Assembly (NCBI GenBank): GCA_036250195.1
Contig: JAVHZZ010000002.1
Coordinates: 72,138,252-72,202,251 of the forward strand
Length of the DNA: 64,000 bases
Direction: 5' to 3'
Source: Mixophyes australis
Taxonomy: Eukaryota; Chordata; Amphibia; Anura; Limnodynastidae
The notes beneath the pieces were generated by a model that had not been told where the DNA came from, searched no databases, and saw nothing but the letters and a program-made list of their open reading frames with translations. Shown piece after piece: positions 56,562 to 64,000 of the stretch (positions are counted from its first letter, which is position 1; each line of letters starts with the position of its first letter). The translations under genes were made by a program, and so were the position numbers.

Positions 56562-56708
56562 CAGGCTTGGCTAACCTGTGGCACTTCAGGTGTTGTGAAA
56601 CTACAAGTCCCAGCATACCCTTCCACCAATAAGCTGCTAAATATTGGCAAAGCATGCTGGGGCTTGTAGTTTCACAAAACCTGAATTGCCACAGGTTAGC
56701 CAAACCTG
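56562..56708. mobile_element. 147-bp hAT-type MITE, second copy, nested
   Basis: The ends caggcttggctaacctgtgg and ccacaggttagccaaacctg are inverted with one mismatch. Perfect 8-bp duplications gtctagtg lie at 56554-56561 and 56709-56716. Same family and same length as 518-664, inserted inside the 55345-56950 element. Confidence 0.93.
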
Positions 56709-56950
56709 GTCTAGTGGGACAATCCCGATTTTTAGTGACTGTTCTGCCCAATCAAAGGGGCAGGTCAAGACTGTGTACTCTTTATATACACACTGCATTC
56801 TTTATATACTACACTTTGCTGTCCTTCGTGGGCTGACTACTCCCCCTCTAGTGTCTGGTCTTGCCTCTATGATGGCTGGCCACACCCCCTCTGGTGGGCC
56901 CCTAGCGTTGCAGTCCCCCGGTGGGCCCTTCATGCCCCAGTCCGACACTG

Positions 56951-57574
56951 GGTAAGAGGAAAGAGGCGCAAAAAGATAGACTACTGACGGTAAGTATCCA
57001 GGCGTTAGAAGGAAAATATACACAACCACAGACTCATAACATATATTATAAAGAAAGAAAAAGATATATGTCAGTGAAGTGTTTTCACTGCCATAAAGAG
57101 GGACACATAATTAAGTACTGTAAAGAGAGAAGATCAGGGGCACCTAGGGGGAAATCACATAGATACCCACAAAGGAGACATACTCAAGTTTCAGAAAATT
57201 CCTACCAGTTACCCGCACACATCATAGCAGCAAATGCTTTGTGGGAGAATGATAGCCAGCGCTATGGTCCAGGTCATACCTGTATTCTACAGCCAGTTAG
57301 GTTAACTGAGAATCTTAGGGAAGAACCTACAATGACAGTCGATATATCTGGTACAAACTTTCTTGTAAATACAGGGGCGGCCCGGTCAGTGATAACTTCT
57401 CCTATAAATCTACAGGTTACTAACAAAACTGTTCCAGATATGGGAGTAACGGGGAGAGTGCTATATTACCCTTTGACTAAACCCGCAGTGGTTACTATCG
57501 GGCCCCTGCACACCAAGCACTCATTTCTCTTGGCTGTAGTGATTCCTACTAACTTACTGGGATCTGTTGTGTAA
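56951..57574 (+). pseudogene. Gag zinc knuckle and protease region
   Basis: The plus-strand frame continues gag after the hAT insertion. A retroviral CCHC knuckle, CFHCHKEGHIIKYC, lies at about nt 57079-57120. The protease region follows, with the active-site loop reading LVNTGAARS at about nt 57361-57387. The catalytic Asp of the usual DTGA motif is Asn, so this protease would be inactive. The frame ends at the stop 57572-57574 before RT. Confidence 0.78.
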
Positions 57575-57782
57575 AATGGGATGTGTCATTTAGTGTACCC
57601 CTGATGATGTATTTCTAGACATACCAGGGAAGGTTGCACATGAGGTACAGGACATATTGAACACCCCACAAAGGTTAATGCTACACTCTGCTGTTCTACA
57701 ACAAAGTCTATCTCTGGTAAAGGAGATGTTATTGAAAATACCGGGTTTCCTATAGACTAAAAATGGACAGGACACTGGATAT

Positions 57783-58700
57783 ATGGCAAATGTAGCTCCT
57801 GTAATGGTTAATCTAAAAAGTGGCAAGCAAGCTCCAAAAATCCCACAGTACCCATTAAAACCGGAGGTGGAATTAGGGATGTATCCTAGAATTCAGAGGC
57901 TGCTGCAACAAGGGATCTTAATTCATACATCCAGCACAGCCAATAGTCCCATTTTCCCAGTTAAGAAGAGAGGGGGGAGGGGCTATAGATTAGTCCAGGA
58001 CCTAAGGGGAATTACAAAGTTGTTGAGAGCCAATTCCCTGTAGTGCCCAATCCAGTTGTCATCCTTATGCAGATTCCACCTTCTGCCAGTCATTTCACTG
58101 TCATTGATCTTTGTTCTGCCTTTTTCTCTGTCCCCCTTCATCCTGACTGTCAATATCTCTATGCATTTTCCTGCAAGGGGGTGCAATATACATGGACAAG
58201 GTTTCCCCAGGGGTTCATTGACAGACCTAGTATTTTCTCCCAAGCCTTACATGACTGTTTGCAATCCTTCCAGCCAAGCAATAGGTCTGTTCTAATTCAA
58301 TATGTAGACGATTTGTTGTTGTGCTCCGATTCGTTTATGTCATGTTTACATGATACTAAATTGTTGTTGCTTCATCTTTCACAAACAGGACACAAGGTTG
58401 CAAAGGATAAGTTACAGCCATGTCAGACTAAGGTTAAATACTTGGGACACTGTCTCACCCAGGGGCTAAGACACTTGACAACGGACAGAATCCAGGCAAT
58501 ACAGAACATGACCCTGCCACAGAACCAACAGCAGATCTGTACCTTCTTGGGGATGTGTGGCTATTGTAGATCATGGATCCCAAGTTTTTCTTTTCTGGCA
58601 TTACCATTGCAGGAGTCTCATCCTCAAAACTGGAGCGTGTTCCATACACAGAGGAGTCAGAGCAAGCATTCTTTAACCTTAAAGATAGTCTGACTAAAGC
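57783..58700 (+). pseudogene. Reverse transcriptase region of retrovirus-like element
   Basis: Two frames cover RT. 57783-58043 has the start of the fingers (QYPLKPEVE, SPIFPVKK, YRLVQDLRGI). 58043-58693 is shifted and carries TVIDLCSAFFSVPL, FPQGFIDRPSIF and the catalytic YVDDLLLC (about nt 58303-58326). A frameshift separates them at about 58040, and another lies near 58570. Catalytic residues are still readable, but no single frame spans the enzyme. Confidence 0.87.
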
Positions 58701-59769
58701 ACCTGTCTTTGGAATACCTGATTATGAAAAACCCTTTGAGTTATATTGTACGGAAGCTGATGGTTGTGCAGCAGGTGTCCTGACACAGAAACATGGTGAT
58801 GCTAGCAGACCGATAGCATACTACAGTGCACAATTGAACACTGTGGCAAGATCACTCCCAACGTGTTTAAGAAGTGTAGCAGCAACTGCTCTTCTGGTAA
58901 GTAAGAGCAAGGACGTAGAATTAGGACATAATTCAACTGTCTATACACCACATGCAGTGTCTGCTCTGTTGAATTCAGCTCAAACCAGACATGTCTCTTC
59001 AGCAAGGTTCACAAAGTGGGAACTAGCTCTGATGGCACCTGCAAACATCACCATCAAACAGTGCAATACTTTAAATCCTGCTACATACCTACCATATGTG
59101 CCTCGAGATGCACAAAGGGTGAAAGGAGAAGAGACTCTGGTTGGGGGTGAGTTTTGCAGGTATATTGATACACATGATTGTATGGAATATCTGAACCAGA
59201 CTTTTACTGACATACGTGACACATCCTTAGAAAATGTAGATTTTACGTTTTATACAGACGGAAGTTGCCATAGACAGACAGATACAGGGGAACTATGTAC
59301 CGGTTACGCTGTTGTAGATGATCAGGATGTTATAGAAGCTGAACCCCTTGGCCCACCTCACTCAGTCCAAGTGGCCGAACTAGTGGCACTAACGAGAGCG
59401 TGTGAGTTGGCAGAGGGTAAATCAGCTAATATATACACTGACTGTAGGTACGCCTTTGGGGTAGTGCATGATTTCGGGGCCCTTTGGCATCTTAGGAACT
59501 TTATGACAGCAGCAGGCACACCAGTAGCACATTCACATCACATAAAAGGACTCTTGATAGTGATACAGTTACCTAAGGCAGTAGCCGTCATCAAATGCAA
59601 AGCCCACACATACGAAGAAGAACAGGTGTCAGTGGGCAATAGCAGGGCGGATGAAGCTGCCAAATGGGCAGCAGGGTTACCTGTAAATGATTCAACTGAC
59701 AAAATGATGGTTTTTCAGACAACAGACACACAGAAATTAATTGAAATGCAAGATTTGTGTTCCTTATAG
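58573..59769 (+). pseudogene. Connection and RNase H region
   Basis: An open frame of about 398 codons. The first part is the RT connection (FELYCTEADGCAAGVL, SRPIAYYSAQL). RNase H starts with Asp in TFYTDGSCH (nt about 59251), Glu in VQVAELVALTRA, Asp in NIYTDCRYAFG, and ends with CKAHT and NSRADEAAKWAA. The acidic set is intact. The class is typical of gamma/epsilon-type RNase H. The frame ends at 59769 and integrase follows in other frames. Confidence 0.85.
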
Positions 59770-59879
59770 GAAAAGGCGGTCTGGAAGGCGAAGGGATGGG
59801 GATTGTCCATCTCTCAAGAGTCCTCTGGACTCTGGAGAGATGGATAATGTAGGCCTGTGGCTCCCAGAGCATATTACCC

Positions 59880-60727
59880 AGGCCTGACTGAGGCAGCACA
59901 TGGTCTGACTCATCTGGAAAAGAAGGTATGTGTAAGCTGGTTAGAGCATACTGGTGTGCACCAGGCTTTTCTTCACAAGCCGGTAAGAAGGCAATGTCTT
60001 GTCTTACATGTTTGAGGAAAAATGTCGGGAAGACAATACCAACTGAGTCAACCCATATTGCCCTAAAGACGGACCTTTTCAGGTAATACAAATTGACTTC
60101 ATCCAATTACCACCTTGCAGGAATCTCAAATATGTATTAGTTTGTACTGATGTGTTTTTTAATTGGGTAGAGGCATTTCCAGCTGCCACTAATACTGCTG
60201 TTTTTACTGCTACGAAAATTGTTCAGGATCTTGTATGCAGATATGGTATCCCTAGAATTATAGAAAGTGATTGGGGTACTCATTTTACTGGTGATATCTT
60301 TCAGAACTTGTGTAAACTTATGGGAATTGATAGCAGACTTCATACTCCTTACCGACCACAAATCAATGGTAAGGTGGAAAGGGCAAACGGTACCATTAAG
60401 AACAAACTGAGTAAGATAACGGCTGAAACTGAAGTGACTGTGCAATATCTCATAAAAATGCGCAAACAGCTAAAACAAAAGCAACATAAACTCAAAATGC
60501 TGTCACCTGGTATGCCAGAAACAAACTGTCATGATGTTGAACCTGGGGAATATGTTATGATCCGCAATTTCTTATGCACAGGTTGTTTAACAGACCATTG
60601 GGAAGGCCCGTACCAAGTGTTGATGACCAGTACCACATCTACGAAGGTAGCAGAAGGAGACACTTGGATCCATTCTACTCACTGCAGGAAAATCAACAAC
60701 CCGAAGAAGGTACAAGACAAAGCCTAG
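59880..60727 (+). pseudogene. Integrase region
   Basis: An N-terminal His/Cys zinc-domain remnant (AAHGLTHL; C-x2-C in CLTCL) lies at 59895-60015 in broken frames. The catalytic core reads VFFNWVEAFPA and ESDWGTHFTG (second Asp), with Glu in YRPQINGKVERANG (60352-60393), in the frame 60152-60727. The expected first Asp is in TDVFF just upstream. The C-terminal segment has WEGPYQVL and STHCRKI. The core remains recognisable, but the N-terminus is frameshifted. Confidence 0.85.
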
Positions 60728-61460
60728 ACTGACAACACAGATCTGTCACTTGTGAACCTGTTCCGGGAGACCTAAAGACTGCAGCTACTGACACCTGAAC
60801 CAAGGACGTTGTACAGACTATTATCCCAGCAATGGAGTGGCGGTTTTTATACTTTTCTTGTTCCAGGAATTTTCTAATTTTTATTCTTTTTAGGACATTC
60901 TATTTTTGTGATGGAGGACAGATGACAGAGAAAGGGTCCGGTAGTGATATTGATGAAGTGGAGTTAAAGGAAAGGTTGAACAATCAGTACAGCCTGTTGC
61001 CAAACTCAGTTCAGGGGTCATGAAACGATCTGCTAGCTCTGAAACTCGGAGACAGTGTAAAGGGCTATTGTCTGAGGAATATTGTATCTGTAAGTATTGT
61101 GACTCCCTAGTTGAAGAGAAGTGCATCCAGCGATGCCAGTCCAATAGTAATCTGTATTTGGGCGGGCATCTTCTAGAGGATTATCATTCCCTAGCGGGTA
61201 AGGTCTTAAACCAACCTCAGTGCTAGGTGTGCTCTCTCTCACGTGCCTCAGGGAGTTCCAAGGGTTTATGTTTTCTAGGTAAATTGGCTCCCGAGGTTAT
61301 GACCATTACACATGATGAAATGATTGATATCCATAGAACTACATCACCTCCATACGAACACACACAGTATGAACATTGTGGCAAAAGCTGATCAGAATGA
61401 TATTGAGTGTGTAATGCAAATAGACCAGTTTAAACTAGCTTTTCGGTGGGAAAACATGTA
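60728..61460 (+). other. Post-pol region without recognisable env
   Basis: Short frames (60832-61023, 61020-61226) carry no envelope motif that I can identify. Env is either deleted or decayed beyond recognition. Confidence 0.4.
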
Positions 61461-61499
61461 AACTGCTGTTGGAGAGTTGACCCCCACCCTTGGAGGGAA

Positions 61500-61790
61500 T
61501 TGTTTGAACCGACCTATGACTTGCATTATACTGGACTGTCCTGAATCTTGAACCTATGGAAACATGCCAAGGCATCACTACTGTTTTTTTATGTATCACA
61601 AACTGTATATAAACTAGGCTCTGGGTCCACTATACAGTGTACTTGACCACAGACTTCAGGATTGAATGACTGTATGCTGGATTCAGAGCGCCTGCGTATG
61701 TATCGGCTGTACTTTCTTATTGAATTGTTATCTTTTGCATTTTGCTATTAAATCACTTTGAGCATTGGAACCACACCAAATCACAGCAGA
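61500..61790 (+). mobile_element. Tentative 3' LTR end
   Basis: Contains a TATA-like tatataaa near 61605 and a polyadenylation-like attaaa near 61747, spaced as in an LTR. It lacks a verified partner upstream, and its edges are unproven. Confidence 0.35.
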
Positions 61791-64000
61791 CAATTTTCAT
61801 TGATTGCGTCTAAATGAACATAACACATTAGGCACAATAGGCCTGTGCCTAAGGAAGAAGAGAGTGAGAGATAGCTCTTTCTCTGCTTCATGCATCGTCA
61901 CCTGATTTTTTTTCATTCAGCACAGGAAAATAAACTAAGTGAATGGATGTTGTGAATGAAATGCAACTGTTGTGAGTTCAACTGAAGTTGGCAAATGTTT
62001 AATGAACTTGGTGGGAGATGGCTGACCTAATGAACTTTATTTATCACAGGGAGAGATGAATTGTGCAATGTATTAGCACTATATTCTGGTCTGTGATAGG
62101 ACCTGCAAGGCTATGGAATCGTATGTGTAACAAATATGTGCTTTTGGTGGATAGGGATGGTGTGGGAAAGGGGGAGGAAGGGGCAAACTTCTGTAGAAAT
62201 TTGGATTGGTCCATCCTTCCTTTCACTGGGCATGGCTATACTCTTTATAAGGTTTAGCAGGCTCAGTATAAAGTTCTCTACTAAGAATGAAGGAGTGTAT
62301 CCTACCAGGCTTAGTACTGCTTGTGTGGTGCCCCAAAACCCTGTTAAACAGCACAGAGGAAGTACATAAACGCTTTTAAAATGCAGAGCTACAAGGGGTT
62401 AATAGAGGCTGAGAAAGACACAGTGGGAATGACAGTTGACAGTTGAACTGAATAGGCGTGTCCAGGATGATGTGCAGGAAGGAGGAGTTTGTGTCATAGC
62501 AACAAGTCCACTAACTTTTGTAATAACTGTGAACTCCCAGAAGGCAGTGGGGAGAGGAAAGTTCTAGACTTCTGAGGGAGAGAGATGAGGTTTATGAGTG
62601 ACAAGAAGACAGACCGAGAGATAAGAAATCTGAGTTGAATCTTTCCATGTAGCTGCTCACTACCTCAGGAACAGGCTGAGAGAGATAAGAGGTATTACTG
62701 CTGGAAGTCGATCACATGAAGGAACTCTAGTTGAAAGTACAGTAGGTCTGCAAATCACCTTTGTCACAGATTCCTCCACTTGCTTTCCTCCATGCGGACA
62801 GATTTAATGTACTACAAAATTCCTGTGCACAGGTCAGCCCAGGACTGAGTGTAAAATATGGTAACGTTACCAGGGATAATATTGGTACTAAATGTTTTAG
62901 ATGAATGTTAATGTTAAGTGATTTACCTAAAAATTGATTTATTGTTATTGAAGATGTTATCGCCATTGTGCCTTATACTCACCAAGTGTATATTATATGT
63001 TAAATGCTATTGTGCTCTATGTTGATCAAACGATTATTTTGTCATTACCATTGAGCTGAAGGGGTCAGTGGCGCGGTGGCCAAAATTATCAAAATTAATT
63101 AACCAAAATTAACCTTACCACATTCTTAATAAACCCAAGTTGTTTAACCAATCCTTGTCCTTTTCATTGAAGTATTTATCTCCTGACCACTGGATATCCG
63201 AACAGAAAAGAACCTGACTTGTGTCTGGAGGACAAGGTAAGGGAAGGAAATCACATCAGTACTCGACCACCACACTTGCTCTATACCTGCCCCTCTTCAC
63301 TCCGGTGCTGCTGTGTTTACGATTGCTGCATTTTGACATAATAAAATCACAATTGGAATATATGCCGGTGCCTGTAGTCATGGCTTGACCGCTGCCCTTA
63401 ATAAATTTGTTTTAGAAGTGGGATCAAGTCAAATTCTGACTCTTAGACTCAAAAGTGCTGACATGGATGGTCTCATTCTAAAGCTCATTTTGTTCCAGAA
63501 AGAGTTACAGGAACCTGTGACAACAGCAAGAACTATAGCAAACACAGATGGAGATCAAAACATACTTGCTTACTCTTTATACCTCCCTTCTAGGAGAGTA
63601 CTCACACTGCCACCCATATAGTGAAAGCTATGGTGCTATAACAGTTTATTAATAGACACAAACTCCATGATGTCTGCAATACAACTGGTTAAGAATGTCA
63701 TGGCTGCGAAAGAGGCAGTTGGTCAATCCAATGGGGTGTCCTCAGCTCAAGCTTTCCATATGAATTTGTGATGGTATTGATGAGAGAAGGCTGTGATATA
63801 TATAGAGATAGGAGATCTTGTCCATCTGGTACTATGAACCTTGATATATTTACCAGAGCCTAGATCCATGCTGTTTCCTACACCTTATCAGCTCAACATA
63901 AACTTCAGAAACAGAGGATCATGTCCTCAGGAAAGGTTTATACATGCTGGTTTCTAAACTCCAGGTTCAACTGCCCATCACCCAGCTTAGGATTGGAAAC
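61791..64000. other. Unassigned stretch to the window end
   Basis: No gene is recognised. Parts of 62340-63200 have the look of LTR or leader DNA (a-rich purine tracts, aataaa near 63129) but no paired ends. The frame 63385-63621 has no domain. Confidence 0.4.

Larger units (their letters stand above)
55345..56950. mobile_element. 1606-bp hAT-type element inserted in gag
   Basis: It starts cagggtcagactgggcc and ends gccccagtccgacactg, an imperfect inverted repeat. Perfect 8-bp duplications ggtaagag lie at 55337-55344 and 56951-56958. The interior has an exon-like segment followed by a donor-like aaaaag|gtaagtg (about 55588), a 21-bp minisatellite, t-rich DNA, and an acceptor-like ccaaatag near 56448. 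A 147-bp MITE is nested at 56562-56708. No transposase. Confidence 0.93.
54737..61790 (+). mobile_element. Decayed retrovirus-like element (gag-pro-pol), interrupted by hAT
   Basis: Pieces in the order gag, zinc knuckle, protease, RT, RNase H and integrase lie on the plus strand in shifting frames. The YVDD catalytic box and a C-terminal integrase segment with WEGPYQV point to a gamma/epsilon-type retrovirus relationship. No env is recognised, the 5' LTR is not found and the 3' LTR is tentative, so it is truncated and inactive. A 1606-bp hAT element splits gag. Confidence 0.82.

Noticed and set aside
62342..63200. Second LTR pair or LTR in the right flank
   Set aside because: It has LTR-like composition and aataaa, but no matching TG...CA ends with a target duplication could be found.

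Overview
This 64 kb window is eukaryotic repeat-dominated DNA, most likely from an amphibian (anuran). The evidence is indirect. It has a low to moderate GC content, abundant hAT, Tc1 and palindromic MITE copies, L2-clade LINE 3' ends, a tRNA-headed SINE with an L2-like tail, a tyrosine-recombinase retrotransposon of Ngaro type carrying an SGNH-hydrolase ORF, and a retrovirus-like element. I see no host protein-coding gene, rRNA, tRNA gene, CRISPR array or operon. Every coding region I can support belongs to a mobile element, so the window looks intergenic or intronic.

Layout. 1-6.5 kb: small DNA transposons (hAT elements at 518-664, 1230-1518 and 2697-3173, palindromic MITEs) and an old SINE split by a MITE. 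6.5-13.07 kb: a nearly intact Ngaro-like retrotransposon with overlapping gag-like, RT-RNase H and tyrosine recombinase frames, then an SGNH hydrolase frame broken by one TGA. 13.1-13.9 kb: a degenerate minisatellite. 14.8-16.4 kb: hAT-type elements, one with a 21-bp internal minisatellite. 17.1-21.3 kb: MITE, Tc1 relic, MITE, SINE and an L2 3' end. 21.3-26 kb: mostly unassigned DNA with SINE copies.

26.08-34.76 kb: a 2.2-kb fold-back element with roughly 500-bp inverted arms. A 6.46-kb autonomous-looking hAT transposon (26370-32829) sits in its left arm, with perfect 8-bp target duplications, an uninterrupted 997-codon BED/hAT transposase, a TATA box and a 20-copy, exactly 100-bp tandem array upstream of the ATG. 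A SINE is inserted at the end of the same arm. 36.1-39.4 kb: a Tc1 relic split by a second hAT (36170-39006). This second hAT is a deleted relative of the first, with the same array-transposase-array layout but unrelated repeat units.

40.2-46 kb: L2 ends, a short hAT MITE, a SINE with target duplications, a LINE RT fragment and a clean solo LTR (43417-44144, TSD ttaat). 47.4-52.8 kb: hairpin MITEs, a Tc1 end and SINE/L2 tails. 54.7-61.8 kb: a decayed retrovirus-like element (gag, protease, RT, RNase H, integrase, all frameshifted). It is interrupted by a 1.6-kb hAT element that itself contains a 147-bp hAT MITE, giving three nested layers with exact target duplications. 61.8-64 kb: unassigned.

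How they work together: L2-type LINEs probably supplied the machinery for the SINEs, because the tails match. Autonomous hATs probably mobilised the short hAT elements. The nested insertions give a relative chronology. The intact hAT transposase and the almost intact Ngaro element are the youngest-looking autonomous elements.
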